Source: Actinomycetota bacterium (lineage in GTDB: Bacteria; Actinomycetota; Geothermincolia; Geothermincolales; RBG-13-55-18). From it: 64,000 nt of DNA. The notes beneath the pieces are model-generated. The model was not told where the DNA came from. It made no database searches and saw nothing but the letters and a program-made list of their open reading frames with translations. A program made the position numbers and the translations under genes. The stretch lies in contig JAQVFR010000004.1 of NCBI GenBank assembly GCA_028697145.1, forward strand, positions 3,390 through 67,389, in the 5' to 3' direction. Shown here in pieces: positions 41,762 through 51,287 of the stretch (the first letter of the stretch is position 1; each line of letters begins with the position of its first letter).

Positions 41762-42004
41762 TTCCTCGTTACACCTCTCCCTGCAAAAGTTGCTGCGTGC
41801 GTTTCTCCATCACGGACAAGCTGATTTCTTACTCTCTTTCGGCAACTATATCAACACCCATGAACAGCGAGTGTCAATATACTATGAAGTCATTATATAT
41901 ATCCATTAATCGCGGCGTCCAGCCGCTCCACCACCAAGTTATCATCAAGTGACTTGCGAGGAAATGATGGGGCGCAGCCGGCAGGGGCGCCCGCCGCGAA
42001 ACGG
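41762..42004 (-). promoter_or_regulatory. Upstream region and candidate promoter of the radical SAM gene
   Basis: An AT-rich 243-bp gap. On the minus strand TTGACA (41872-41877) is followed 19 bp later by GATATA (41847-41852), a plausible if long-spaced promoter; a second TATAAT-like box lies further upstream. No gene is seen here. Confidence 0.35.
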
Positions 42005-43153
42005 TCACTCCTTCCCCGGACTTCCGCCCCCGATCTCCCCTACCTCAGCCTCCTCCTCTTTCTCGAGTTCCCTGCCACCGATGACGATACGCGGCAGCGT
42101 GGTGGCGAGGAAGACGAGGAAGCCGACAGCCAGGAGCAGGAGGACGACCGTCTTGGAGGCAACGAATTCGAGGGCAAGGGCGATACCCGTGAGCACCGCC
42201 GTCCACAGGTAGATTATCATCACGGCCTGGCGCTGCGAATGCCCGATGTAGAGAAGGCGGTGGTGTATATGCTCTTTGTCCGCGTAGTGGAACGGCCTCC
42301 CCTTCCTCGCCCTCCTGAGGATGGCCAGGCCGGTATCGATGATGGGAACGGCCAGGATGATGATAGGAGTGAACATGGTGGCCACCGCGGTGCGCTTGAG
42401 GATGCCCTGGATGCTTATGGCCCCCAGGATAAAGCCCAGGAACTGCGCCCCGGAATCCCCCATGAAGATGCTGGCGGGGTTGAAATTGTAGCGCAGGAAT
42501 CCCAGGCAGGCTCCTCCCACGGCGGCCGAGATGACCATGGCCTGCAAGGTATTGGGGTCGCCCCCGACGCGGGAGCCGTAGAAGAAGAAGGCGACCGCCG
42601 AGATAAAAGCTATCCCCGCCGCCAGCCCGTCCAGGCCGTCGATGAGGTTGATGATGTTGGTGAAAGCTACCATCCATATTATGGTAAGAAGGATGGAGAG
42701 GATCGGGCTCGCGGCGAGGTCCAGGACGTTCCCCCTCGGCAGAGCGATACTGCTTATCTCGACGCCGAAGGATACAAGCACCAGCGCCCCCATCACCTGG
42801 CCCGCCAGCTTCATCCAGGGCGAGAGGTGGCGCATGTCGTCCACCGCGCCCATCACGGCTATGAAAGTCGATGCGAGTATGATACCCAGCAACTGGTACG
42901 AGGAGAGCGCGTCAACCATGCCCTGTGGCCTGGCCAGGGTGGAGGAATAGCTGACCAGCACCTTGCACAGCAGCAGGGAGACGATGACGGAGAGCAGGAT
43001 CGCCACCCCGCCCAGGCTGGGAGTGGGGTTCTCGTGCACCTTGCGATCGTGTGGCATGTCCACCGCCCCGAGCCAAACCGCGAGCCGCCTGGCAAAGGGG
43101 GTGAAGACCAGCACCAGTACCAGGGAGACCGCGAAGGCCAGCAGGTAGATCAA
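42005..43153 (-). CDS. Undecaprenyl-phosphate GlcNAc-1-phosphate transferase (WecA/TagO-like)
   Basis: 382 aa, about 11 transmembrane segments. It transfers a sugar-1-phosphate from UDP-sugar to undecaprenyl phosphate, the first step in wall polymer synthesis. Motifs: [54 protein letters not shown], and [12 protein letters not shown], then [12 protein letters not shown]-type HIHHRL. These distinguish WecA/TagO from MraY. Start overlaps the dCMP deaminase stop (ATGA). The C-terminal tail is acidic. Confidence 0.9.
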   Translation of the reverse strand: MIYLLAFAVSLVLVLVFTPFARRLAVWLGAVDMPHDRKVHENPTPSLGGVAILLSVIVSLLLCKVLVSYSSTLARPQGMVDALSSYQLLGIILASTFIAVMGAVDDMRHLSPWMKLAGQVMGALVLVSFGVEISSIALPRGNVLDLAASPILSILLTIIWMVAFTNIINLIDGLDGLAAGIAFISAVAFFFYGSRVGGDPNTLQAMVISAAVGGACLGFLRYNFNPASIFMGDSGAQFLGFILGAISIQGILKRTAVATMFTPIIILAVPIIDTGLAILRRARKGRPFHYADKEHIHHRLLYIGHSQRQAVMIIYLWTAVLTGIALALEFVASKTVVLLLLAVGFLVFLATTLPRIVIGGRELEKEEEAEVGEIGGGSPGKE

Positions 43154-43611
43154 GGTCCGGTCCCTTCGTCACCCAGGGATACGAGCTGCAAGCCGGCCTG
43201 GCGCGCCATCTCGTCCGCCATCTCGTCCTCGTATCCCTCGGTGTAATAGACGCGCTCCACGCCGGCGTTGATGAGCATTTTGGTGCAGAGGATGCACGGC
43301 TTATGAGTGCAGAACACCCTGCCGCCCAACACCGCGGTGCCGTGCATCGCCGCCTGGATGATGGCATTCTGTTCGGCGTGCAATCCCCGGCACAGCTCGT
43401 GCCTCTCCCCAGAGGCGACGCCCCGGGTCTCGCGTATGCAGCCCACTTCCTCGCAGTGGGGCAGACCGGAGGGCGCGCCGTTGTAGCCGGTGGATACGAT
43501 GCGTTTTCCTACGACGATGATGCATCCCACCTGCCTGCGCAGGCAGGTCGAGCGCGTGGCTACCTGCTCGGCGATGGACATGAAATATCTTTCCCAACTC
43601 GGCCTGGCCAT
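43150..43611 (-). CDS. dCMP deaminase (ComEB-like)
   Basis: 153 aa zinc deaminase. [20 protein letters not shown], zinc site [17 protein letters not shown] (HAE) and [16 protein letters not shown] (PCxxC). Converts dCMP to dUMP for dTMP synthesis. Start placed at [12 protein letters not shown]; the longer frame to 43704 lacks support. Translationally coupled to the WecA-like gene. Confidence 0.9.
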   Translation of the reverse strand: MARPSWERYFMSIAEQVATRSTCLRRQVGCIIVVGKRIVSTGYNGAPSGLPHCEEVGCIRETRGVASGERHELCRGLHAEQNAIIQAAMHGTAVLGGRVFCTHKPCILCTKMLINAGVERVYYTEGYEDEMADEMARQAGLQLVSLGDEGTGP

Positions 43612-43645
43612 GGCGAATCTCCCGGGGTCTCGCCTTCCGGCAACC

Positions 43646-44896
43646 TCAAAGCTCCGGGTAGAGGGGAAAGCCGGCGACGAGCTCTTCCACTCTCCCCCGC
43701 ACACGGCTCATCACGTCCGGCGATCCCATGTTCCGCACCACCAGGGCGACGAGGTCGGCTATCTCCACCATCTCCTCCTCCCTCATCCCGCGCGTGGTCA
43801 CGGCCGGGGTGCCGAAACGGACGCCGCTGGTGACGGCGGGCGGTTTATCGTCAAATGGGACGTTATTCTTGTTGGCCGTGATCTTCACGTCGTCCAGGGC
43901 TTTCTCCACCTCGTCGCCCGTAAGCCCCAGCGGCCGCAGGTCGACGAGGAGAAGATGGGTATCCGTTCCCCCGGACACGATGCGCAGGCCCCTGTCCCGC
44001 AGGGCTTCGGCCAGCGCCCTAGAATTTCTCACTATCTGCCGTGCGTACTCGGCGAACTCCGGCCGGGAAGCTTCCAGCAGCGCCACCGCCTTGGCCGCTA
44101 TTATGTGCATGAGCGGCCCCCCTTGGGTGCCGGGAAAGACGGCGTGGTCCAGCTCTCGCGCAAAACGCTCACGGCACAGGATCATCCCCCCGCGCGGCCC
44201 GCGCAGCGTCTTGTGGGTGGTGGTGGTGACGAACTCGGCGTGGGGCACGGGATCCGAATGGACCTTGCCCGCCACGAGTCCCGCGAAATGCGCCATGTCC
44301 ACCATCAGCATGGCCCCCACCTCGTCGGCCACGGCCCGCAAGGCGGCGAAGTCAATATCGCGGGGATAGGAACTGCCCCCGGCTATGATCATCCTGGGGC
44401 GGCATTTCCTCGCGATCGCCGCTATCTCCTCGTAGTCGAGCATCTCCGTCTCCCGGTTGGGGCAGTAGAAATGCGCGTCGTAGAGAACGCCGCTGATGTT
44501 GGCGGGGGTGCCGTGGGTCAGGTGCCCCCCCGCGCTCTTGTCCATCCCCAGGATGGTATCGCCGGGCTCGAGGGCGCAGAAATAGGTGGCCAGGTTGGCC
44601 TGGGCCCCGGCATGGGGCTGCACGTTGGTATGCTCCGCGCCGAAGAGCGCCTTGGCGCGGGCTATGGCCAACTCCTCCGCCACGTCCACGTATTCGCAGC
44701 CTCCGTACCACCTGTGCCCCGGGTACCCCTCCGCGTACTTGTTGGTGAGAACGGTTCCCGCGGCCTCCAGGACCGCACGGGAGGGAAAGTTCTCCGAGGC
44801 GATGAGCTCGATCTTGTGGCGCAAACGGTTGAGTTCGTCCCGCACGACCTGCGCGATCTCGGGGTCCACCTTCGCTATCTCGTCCAGCCCGCTCAT
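43646..44896 (-). CDS. glyA: Serine hydroxymethyltransferase
   Basis: 416 aa PLP enzyme that interconverts serine and glycine and yields methylene-THF. [55 protein letters not shown]-Lys region [30 protein letters not shown], and the C-terminal [11 protein letters not shown] are all standard. ATG overlaps the rpiB stop (ATGA). Together with the adjacent dCMP deaminase it feeds thymidylate synthesis. Confidence 0.96.
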   Translation of the reverse strand: MSGLDEIAKVDPEIAQVVRDELNRLRHKIELIASENFPSRAVLEAAGTVLTNKYAEGYPGHRWYGGCEYVDVAEELAIARAKALFGAEHTNVQPHAGAQANLATYFCALEPGDTILGMDKSAGGHLTHGTPANISGVLYDAHFYCPNRETEMLDYEEIAAIARKCRPRMIIAGGSSYPRDIDFAALRAVADEVGAMLMVDMAHFAGLVAGKVHSDPVPHAEFVTTTTHKTLRGPRGGMILCRERFARELDHAVFPGTQGGPLMHIIAAKAVALLEASRPEFAEYARQIVRNSRALAEALRDRGLRIVSGGTDTHLLLVDLRPLGLTGDEVEKALDDVKITANKNNVPFDDKPPAVTSGVRFGTPAVTTRGMREEEMVEIADLVALVVRNMGSPDVMSRVRGRVEELVAGFPLYPEL

Positions 44897-45351
44897 GCCC
44901 TGGCTCCTCCGTGTCGCCTCTCGATCTCCGTCAACTTGTCCAGCCTGCGGGAATGCCGTCCTCCCTCGAACGGCGTGTCCATCCAGGTGCGCACGATCTC
45001 CTCCGCCAGGCCCGGGCCGACGATCCTCGCGCCCAGGGCCAGCACGTTGGCGTCGTTGTGAAGGCGGCTGTAGCGCGCCGTGTAAAGGTCGTTGCAGAGG
45101 GCCGCCCTCACCCCGGGCAGCTTGTTTGCGGTCATGGACATCCCGATGCCGGTGCCGCAGATGGCGATCCCTCTCTCCGCCTCCCCCGAGGCCACGCGCC
45201 CCGCGACCCGCTCCCCGAAATCAGGCCAGTCACAGGAGGCATCCGAATCGGTCCCCTCGTCCAGCACCTCGTGTCCTTTCCGCGCCAGGTACGCCGCGAT
45301 CGCGTCCTTGAGGACGAAGCCGGCGTGATCACATCCAAGGGCTACTTTCAT
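44893..45351 (-). CDS. rpiB: Ribose-5-phosphate isomerase B
   Basis: 152 aa. [21 protein letters not shown] at the N-terminus, catalytic Cys in [20 protein letters not shown], and [20 protein letters not shown] are RpiB signatures. Interconverts ribose-5-P and ribulose-5-P. Start at [11 protein letters not shown]; an in-frame ATG at 45369 would add six residues. Lies 51 bp after the LMW phosphatase and overlaps glyA by 4 nt. Confidence 0.94.
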   Translation of the reverse strand: MKVALGCDHAGFVLKDAIAAYLARKGHEVLDEGTDSDASCDWPDFGERVAGRVASGEAERGIAICGTGIGMSMTANKLPGVRAALCNDLYTARYSRLHNDANVLALGARIVGPGLAEEIVRTWMDTPFEGGRHSRRLDKLTEIERRHGGARA

Positions 45352-45402
45352 CCGTATACTCGCTTTCATGCAGGTTCCGAACGGCTCCCCCGCGCGCCAT
45401 CC

Positions 45403-46032
45403 TCATCCTTCGCTCACTGCTTCCGGACACCCGAAAAGGGCCAGCAGGATGTCGTCCAGGGAGCTTTCGATGTCCTCCGCAACTCCCAGGTAAACGCGCA
45501 GAGAACTCCCGATGGGGTCAATTATATCAGAGCCCCGCGACTGGATATCGGCCATGAAGCCGTCGGCCTTCGCCGACTCGCGCAGCAGTTCGAACAGACC
45601 GGCGATCCGGGCACGCGCAGCTTTTTCGCTACGCACCGTCGTTAAGCCCAGGCGCCCGGTTATGAGGCTGGACATGGCGGCGAGGTGTTTGAAGGTGGTG
45701 CTCCGCTCGAGGGCGCGCGGCTCCATGCGCTCGATGCTCAAGAGGTGCTCCCTGGCCATGGCCAGGATGACGTCAGCTTCGAGCAAGATGCCGGGGGTCA
45801 GCTCCGAGGCGCGATGCGGCTCGAGGTCGATGCCCCAGAGGTCCATGGCCTGCACGGCCGAAGACGTGGAGGGGTTGCCCTCTATGGCGGATATCCCCGC
45901 GGAATGCACCAGGGCGTCAGCGGCTATCTCCGGGTAATCCTTTATCAGCCTTGACTGAAAGAGGGCTTCCGCCATGGGGCTGCGGCAGATGTTCCCCGTG
46001 CAGACGAAGAGTATGTCCAGCAGTTGAACCAC
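45403..46032 (-). CDS. Low-molecular-weight protein-tyrosine-phosphatase-like protein
   Basis: 209 aa. P-loop CTGNICRS at residues about 11-18 and general-acid Asp in DIIDPIGSS near the C-terminal third. It is longer than the usual 150 aa because of an extended helical region (RSEKAARARIAGLFELLRES). In this conserved gene order (tsaC, phosphatase, rpiB, glyA) such proteins are annotated as arginine or tyrosine phosphatases; which residue is used here is unknown. 7 bp after tsaC. Confidence 0.88.
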   Translation of the reverse strand: MVQLLDILFVCTGNICRSPMAEALFQSRLIKDYPEIAADALVHSAGISAIEGNPSTSSAVQAMDLWGIDLEPHRASELTPGILLEADVILAMAREHLLSIERMEPRALERSTTFKHLAAMSSLITGRLGLTTVRSEKAARARIAGLFELLRESAKADGFMADIQSRGSDIIDPIGSSLRVYLGVAEDIESSLDDILLALFGCPEAVSEG

Positions 46033-46039
46033 TTTCCTT

Positions 46040-46711
46040 TCATCGTATGGGGGCGCGAGGCGCCTGCCCGCCGTCTACTTCGGGCTCAATCGCCCGCGCG
46101 AGTTCCTCCCCGGATATATCCCCCTGCCGCAGGACGGAGATCACGTCCCCCCGGATCTCGGCCACAGTAGAGGGCCTCCCCGATCCGCGTTCCCCCCCGT
46201 CCAGGGCAAGCGAGGCCATGCCCAGCAGGCCGGCGTCTAAATCCGCAAAGGCAGACGGGGCCTCCCCGCCAGCAGGGTTGGCGCTGGTTACCGCCAGGGG
46301 GCCGCTCGCGGCCAGCAGGCGCAGGAGAAACTCGTCGTCGGGCACTCGAAGGCCCAGTGACCCGGAATCGGGAGCGACGACCCGCCTCCATGCGACGTCC
46401 ACCGCGGCTGCCACGAGCGTCAACGGGCCGGGCCAGAAACGGGCAAGGCGCAAGAGGAACCCCCGCTGTCCCGGATCCACAAGCTCCAACGCCTCCTCGA
46501 CGCTCGATACCATCACCACCAGGGATTTCTCCGCATCCCTCCCCTTTGCCGAAAATACCGCTTCCACGGCGCTCCTGCTGTCAGCGCGCGCCGCCAGCCC
46601 GTAGACGGTGTCGGTGGGCAGGATGAGCAGCTCGCCCTCCGCGAGCGCCGCCTCACACCTGCGCAGCAGGGAAGCCTCGTCCGCGTCTTTCATGCGTATT
46701 ATATCGACCAT
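46040..46711 (-). CDS. tsaC: Threonylcarbamoyl-AMP synthase (TsaC/Sua5/YrdC)
   Basis: 223 aa. YrdC fold: LLILPTDTVYGLAARA, VFSAKGRDAEKSLVVMVSS (KxR motif), RFWPGPLTLV, LAVTSANPAGGEAP (SxN), and PSTVAEI. Makes threonylcarbamoyl-AMP for t6A in ANN-decoding tRNAs. Only the YrdC domain is present, without the Sua5 C-terminal domain. First gene of the operon. The mRNA is predicted leaderless (TATAAT 6 nt before ATG); a second TATAAT 6 nt before an internal in-frame ATG (46693) is an alternative start. Confidence 0.92.
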   Translation of the reverse strand: MVDIIRMKDADEASLLRRCEAALAEGELLILPTDTVYGLAARADSRSAVEAVFSAKGRDAEKSLVVMVSSVEEALELVDPGQRGFLLRLARFWPGPLTLVAAAVDVAWRRVVAPDSGSLGLRVPDDEFLLRLLAASGPLAVTSANPAGGEAPSAFADLDAGLLGMASLALDGGERGSGRPSTVAEIRGDVISVLRQGDISGEELARAIEPEVDGGQAPRAPIR

Positions 46712-46717
46712 GCTTAC

Positions 46718-46723
46718 ATTATA
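46718..46723 (-). promoter_or_regulatory. -10 box of tsaC, leaderless spacing
   Basis: On the minus strand TATAAT, then GTAAGC, then ATG at 46711. No ribosome-binding site fits between them. Confidence 0.6.
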
Positions 46724-47034
46724 GCGGGGTGGACGGGGTCGTTGCCCGGGGTCAGCTCTCCATTCTCCACATAGGGCCAGGCCTCCATATACGTGGCAGC
46801 GCAGACCACAGGGATTTCAGTGCAGACCGGCGGATTATGGGGCGGTAGGAAGGCGGGCAGATGGCTGCGTTACAGATCGAGCGGGAGTGGGCAGACGAAT
46901 GGATTGTAGACGGGGCGGGTGGGCACAGATGGAGGATTTGGCTTGGTGGGCGGTAAATAATCTAATGTCGGTGTTGGCCGCTGTCGATAAATAATATTCA
47001 GAGAGGCGATTCTTAAAAGCGGGCGGATCGAGGC
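46724..47034. other. Intergenic region, no gene seen
   Basis: About 310 bp between the divergent tsaC and HEAT-protein genes. It contains G-rich, imperfectly repeated segments (GTGGGCAGACGAATGG, then GGTGGGCACAGATGGAGG). A similar GGTGGGCAGACGGA occurs at about 33.61 kb and GGTGGGCAGAAGGG at 36.35 kb. The right end is AT-rich (GATAAATAATATTCAGAGAGG) and probably holds the promoter of the HEAT gene. No protein-like frame is evident. Confidence 0.5.
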
Positions 47035-49626
47035 ATGGACGAGGGAAAAGACCATCAGATCGAGGAGCCGGCTGGCGACGAGGCCGGGGAGGAGATCGCG
47101 CGCAAGGCGGTGGAGCTACTCATCGCCCTCAATGCCGCAACCATCAACATACACATGTATCCCCCCACCAGCGACATGATCGCCGCATCGGTGGACACCG
47201 CTTACGGGCGCATGGATCCGCTGCTGGCCCAGACCGGGAAGCTGACCCTGGGAGAGGCGGACAACCTGCTCCTGGTGAACGGGGAGAAGCTGCACGACCG
47301 CGACCAGGTCAGGCCGCCCGTCCTCTCCTTCCTCGACAGCCTGCGCCGCCGGGACATCTACAGCATCACCTTTTCGACGGGCATGGAACAAGAGGAATTC
47401 CTCAAGTTTCTCTACATCATGGCCAAGGAGCCCGAGGAACTGCGCCAGTTGGGCGGCATGGCCGCGGAGATGGAGAGGGAGGGCTGTCATCACATCCTGG
47501 TGAACGAGCGGCGCTTCGTCTCGGTCTCCGATGACGAGGTCATCACGACGGAAATCATCGAAGAGGACCACGAAGGGGAGATCCGCATCAAGGACGAGGA
47601 GCTCCTCCGGCTCAACGAGAAGCTCAAGGACGAGAGATTCGTCAACTTCATCACCGGCAAGGAAAGCCGGGAGAACACGGGGGAAGGCACTATCCGTGAC
47701 ATCATGGGCAACCCGCCGCGCCTCGGGCTGCTGCTGCGCCAGGCGGTGCGGGAGATCGTGGTGGAGGAGGAGGATCCAGAAGCAGCGCTGGACATGATCT
47801 GCGCCACGCTGGAAAGGACGGCCCTCCTGCTCGGTGAGATCACGGACGAAGAGCTGCGGCGCATGGACACCGAGGAGATCGCGAGGGCCGCCGCCTTCCT
47901 GGAGCCCTCGGAGCTCAAGGGGTTCCTGCTGCGCGAGAAACCCGAGGTCCTGCGGGAGTTGGAGCTGCGCAAGAAGATACTGGACATCCTGCGCGAGAAC
48001 AAGGTCCTCGACCTCCTGGAGAGCGCCATCCGCGAGCACGAGTCCCTACAGAGGATCGTAAACGACCCGGAGGCCGCTTTCTCCCCCGAACAGGAACTGC
48101 GCTTCGGGTCCCTCTCCGCCCTCATCGACGAGATCTACCAGGCATCGGTGGGGAAACCGTGGGAATCACGGGTCAGCGACCGTATCTTCCAGGCGGACAT
48201 GTGGAAGAAGATAGTCAACGGCACCAGCGAGAAGGGCGATGCCGGGTCCAGCACCCTCGTCTATCAGATCAGCCACATGCTGGTGAACGAGGGGCTGACC
48301 CTCGACATCGACGAGCTGACCGCCGACCTGACGATAGACGAAAACATCCCCCGCCTGCTGCAGAAACTCTACCGTGCCAGGCGCCACGAAACGGTGCTAA
48401 AGCTGGTGGAGAGCCTCCTGGACAACCTGGAGGACATGAGCCCCGAGATCCGCCTCAAGACGGCGGAGACCCTGCGCAACATCCCGGCGGCGCTGGAGAT
48501 GAGCCGCCGCCTGCAGGAGTTCCCGGTGGCCTACGAGATGAAAGACCGCCTGCTGGAGCGGCTGGAGCGGGAGAGGGAGCTGAGCGAGGTCTACACCCCC
48601 CTTTCGGCCTGCCTGGCCAGCCTGGCCTCCACCTTCATCCTTTCCCAGGACTACGAGGCCGCCATTCAGATCATCAACACCTTCTGGCGGCATAACAGCG
48701 CCGAGGACACCCGCAAGCCGGAACAGCGGCGCATCGCCCTGGAGGCGGTGGCCACGGTGGCCAACGACGAGGTGCTGGACAGCCTGGCCGACATACTCAG
48801 GGAAGGCGACATCCAGACCATAACCGCGGTGGCGGAGCTCCTCATCAAGTTCGAGGACAAGTCGGTGCAGCCCCTTATCCAGGTGCTCAAGGACAGCGAG
48901 GACCTCCTGGTGAAGCGGGTAACCTTCGAGGCCCTGGAGAACATCGGGAAGGACGCCATCCTTACCCTCATCAACGACCTCGAGAAGTACAATCCCTGGC
49001 ATATGTACCGCAATATCATCTCCATCCTCGCCGAGATCGGGAACCGTTCCATCATCCAGTCCCTGGCGCGCTTCATCAGGCACCAGAACCCCGAGGTGCG
49101 CCGGGAGACCATCAAAGCCCTGTCGAAGATTCGCACCGCCGAGACCATTTCCCTTCTCGTCGAAGCGCTGGACGACCGCGACGACCAGGTGCAGAGGGAG
49201 GCATGCATCGGGCTCGGCCGCATGCGCGACGTCTCCACCGCCCCCATTCTCCTGGGGGTGATAAAGCCGGCGCGGAGCTTCAGGAAGGAGCGTCACCGCA
49301 CCAAATCGGTCAAGGCCGCGGCGCTGTGGGCGCTGGGAGAGATAGGCGACCAGTCGGCCATACCTTACTTCCGTAATATCATGCAGAAACGCTCGCCGCT
49401 GCCGTTCATGGGCAAGGGAATGGGCAACCTGCGCGCCGCGGCGGCCTCAGCGCTGGGCAGAATAGGCAGTGACGAGTGCCGCGATATCCTCCAGCAGTTC
49501 AGCAAGGACAGGAACGACACGGTGCGGCGCGCCGTCCTCGATGCTCTCAGGAGCATCCAGCGGCGAAAGATCGTCGCAAGCGCCGAGGAAAAGCAGCTTA
49601 TGGTGGAAGAAGAGGTCCAGGGATAA
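47035..49626 (+). CDS. Large HEAT-repeat protein
   Basis: 863 aa, soluble, strongly acidic. The N-terminal 170 residues (KAVELLIALNAATINIHMYP, LLLVNGEKLHDRDQVRPPVL, FLDSLRRRDIYSITFSTGM) resemble modules found in HEAT proteins of anaerobic Actinomycetota and deltaproteobacteria. The middle is helical. The C-terminal 300 residues carry PBS-lyase HEAT repeats (LVKRVTFEALENIGKDAI, EVRRETIKALSKIRTAETI, AAASALGRIGSDECRDIL). No catalytic motif. A large protein-interaction scaffold is likely. Monocistronic, ending against a tandem repeat array. Confidence 0.8.
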   Translation: MDEGKDHQIEEPAGDEAGEEIARKAVELLIALNAATINIHMYPPTSDMIAASVDTAYGRMDPLLAQTGKLTLGEADNLLLVNGEKLHDRDQVRPPVLSFLDSLRRRDIYSITFSTGMEQEEFLKFLYIMAKEPEELRQLGGMAAEMEREGCHHILVNERRFVSVSDDEVITTEIIEEDHEGEIRIKDEELLRLNEKLKDERFVNFITGKESRENTGEGTIRDIMGNPPRLGLLLRQAVREIVVEEEDPEAALDMICATLERTALLLGEITDEELRRMDTEEIARAAAFLEPSELKGFLLREKPEVLRELELRKKILDILRENKVLDLLESAIREHESLQRIVNDPEAAFSPEQELRFGSLSALIDEIYQASVGKPWESRVSDRIFQADMWKKIVNGTSEKGDAGSSTLVYQISHMLVNEGLTLDIDELTADLTIDENIPRLLQKLYRARRHETVLKLVESLLDNLEDMSPEIRLKTAETLRNIPAALEMSRRLQEFPVAYEMKDRLLERLERERELSEVYTPLSACLASLASTFILSQDYEAAIQIINTFWRHNSAEDTRKPEQRRIALEAVATVANDEVLDSLADILREGDIQTITAVAELLIKFEDKSVQPLIQVLKDSEDLLVKRVTFEALENIGKDAILTLINDLEKYNPWHMYRNIISILAEIGNRSIIQSLARFIRHQNPEVRRETIKALSKIRTAETISLLVEALDDRDDQVQREACIGLGRMRDVSTAPILLGVIKPARSFRKERHRTKSVKAAALWALGEIGDQSAIPYFRNIMQKRSPLPFMGKGMGNLRAAAASALGRIGSDECRDILQQFSKDRNDTVRRAVLDALRSIQRRKIVASAEEKQLMVEEEVQG

Positions 49627-49627
49627 C

Positions 49628-49826
49628 GCCGCCCCGCGGACATACTATCGAGACGTATACGTGCCAGGCCCTGCCGCGCGGACGCGTCACGGCGCTGGAC
49701 ACTGTTGCGCCGCCCCGCGGACTACTATCGAGACGTATACGTGCCAGGCCCTGCCGCGCGGACGCGTCACGGCGCTGGACACTGTTGCGCCGCCCCGCGG
49801 GCGGCGCAATCGCTTTCGCGATGCAG
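49628..49826. repeat. Tandem 80-bp repeat, two full copies and a third partial, hairpin family copy 3
   Basis: Units start at 49628, 49709 and 49789 with GCCGCCCCGCGG. The first two are identical except for a one-base indel. Each has GTGCCAGGCC and GGCGCTGGACAC arms as in the elements at 28.9 and 33.5 kb. The third, partial unit forms a GCGCCGCCC/GGGCGGCGC hairpin, and is followed by CGCTTTCGCGATGC, the reverse of an ATCGC-GAAA-GCGAT mini-hairpin. Confidence 0.85.
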
Positions 49827-49827
49827 G

Positions 49828-51096
49828 CTATCGCAACGTTATCGCGCAACGTTTGGTGGTGGCTGGGATGCCGGTGTGGAGCCACCCGCCGCGCTTGGCC
49901 TCGAGGGTTCCCTCTATGTCGTTCCAATATCCAGGCGTCACGGCGGGGCCTCTTATGACCAGCTCGCCCGCATCGCCTCCCTCGACCGCCGCGCGGTTCG
50001 GAGGGACGATGAGACCCGGGCTGCCGTCCGGCCAGTGGAAGTGCCTGCAGGCGGGCTTGAGGGCCAGCAACGTAGCGGCCCCCCGCGCACCGTAGGCCTC
50101 CACGAAGGCGGGCAATCCCGGCGTGCGAGCCCGCGCAGGAGAAGAACCCCTGAACTCATCCGGCACATGGCGCGGCAGGGGATCGCCGTACGAAAACCAG
50201 AGCCGGAGGGAGGAGAGGTCGCGACGCGATATGCCGGCCTCTTTCATTCCCAGGTAAGTCTCGCGGGCGGCCATGAAGGCCTCGGGCCTTGTCTTTTCCA
50301 CTTCCTCCAGCATGGCCTCCGCATCTCCTCCGGGCATGAAACGCATGCGCAAGCCCATGCACAGCCCCATCGCCGCCGAGCTGATGCCTCCCAGCGATTC
50401 CAGGGCCATGGCGTGCAGGCAGGGGGCGCCGCGTCGTGACGGCATGAGGGGGGCAGCCCGGAGGTGCGGGCCCAGCAGTCCCTCGTTGGTGACCATGACC
50501 GCCTTGAGGGAACCGTCACCGGTACGGGCGTGGAACAGTCCCACCACGTTGCCCGGCTTCAGCGTGTAGGGGAGGAAAAACCCCGAGGAAGCGTCCATGG
50601 CCTCGTCCAGCGATGGGACTCCGGCCGGGGCGCGAGATCGCGGCCCCGTCGCCACCAGCCGCGTGACTTCTCCCATGCCCCGCGCGACATCGGCACGTTG
50701 CGAGAGCAATCCTCCATCCGCCACGGTCAATCTCGCGCCGCAGTCCAGCGCGCGCCGCCTCATCTCGCCGGCCCCAAGCCCCTGGTCCATGGGGACGATG
50801 ATGCCCCCGGCTTTTACCAGGGCCACGGCGACGAGGAGCAGCTCGGCAGGCTCGGGGATACAGAGTACGACGCGCTCTCCCTTCTTCAGGTCCGTCTCGC
50901 GAATGAAGGCCTCGGCGGCAAGGTTGGTGAAGTGAAGGGCATCCCGGCAGGTCACCACCGGTGATGGTAATTTACGGTAGCCCGTGGGCTCCGCCAGGTC
51001 CAGGACCTCGCGGTCGCCGTAAATGCCCGCCAGGTTCTCGAATAGGTTGGCCACGGTCAGGAGACCGTTCGCGGCCAGCCTCGCTCTTTCCAACAT
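49828..51096 (-). CDS. Acyl-CoA synthetase/AMP-ligase-like protein, C-terminally truncated
   Basis: 422 aa. ANL-superfamily N-terminal domain: GERVVLCIPEPAELLLVAVA, ALVKAGGIIVPMDQGLGAGE, LRLWFSYGDPLPRHVPDEF, GGDAGELVIRGPAVTPGYWN, then GWLHTG. The canonical P-loop (TSGTTGxPKG) is replaced by RTGDGSLKAVM, and the usual C-terminal lid domain of about 100 residues is absent: after GWLHTG the frame runs into unrelated residues (IPATTKRCAITLR) encoded at the edge of the 80-bp repeat array. It is probably inactive, disrupted by the repeat. Confidence 0.72.
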   Translation of the reverse strand: MLERARLAANGLLTVANLFENLAGIYGDREVLDLAEPTGYRKLPSPVVTCRDALHFTNLAAEAFIRETDLKKGERVVLCIPEPAELLLVAVALVKAGGIIVPMDQGLGAGEMRRRALDCGARLTVADGGLLSQRADVARGMGEVTRLVATGPRSRAPAGVPSLDEAMDASSGFFLPYTLKPGNVVGLFHARTGDGSLKAVMVTNEGLLGPHLRAAPLMPSRRGAPCLHAMALESLGGISSAAMGLCMGLRMRFMPGGDAEAMLEEVEKTRPEAFMAARETYLGMKEAGISRRDLSSLRLWFSYGDPLPRHVPDEFRGSSPARARTPGLPAFVEAYGARGAATLLALKPACRHFHWPDGSPGLIVPPNRAAVEGGDAGELVIRGPAVTPGYWNDIEGTLEAKRGGWLHTGIPATTKRCAITLR

Positions 51097-51287
51097 ACCC
51101 GCTATTCTGTTACCCGGGCGGGCTCAAGTCAATCGGCATCACGGCGTGCGAGCCGCCCCACCTCCACCTTCCGCCTGATGGCGCCGCCGGGGACCCGCCC
51201 ATGCTCCGTTCGGAGACAAATGCCTCGCGGCGGGGAATAATCCTTGTGAGGGCTGCTCATCCTGACGGTAAGAGGGAGGTAACAGAG

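Noticed and set aside
49628-49826. CRISPR array
   Set aside because: Units are about 80 bp and almost identical throughout, with no variable spacers and no cas genes.
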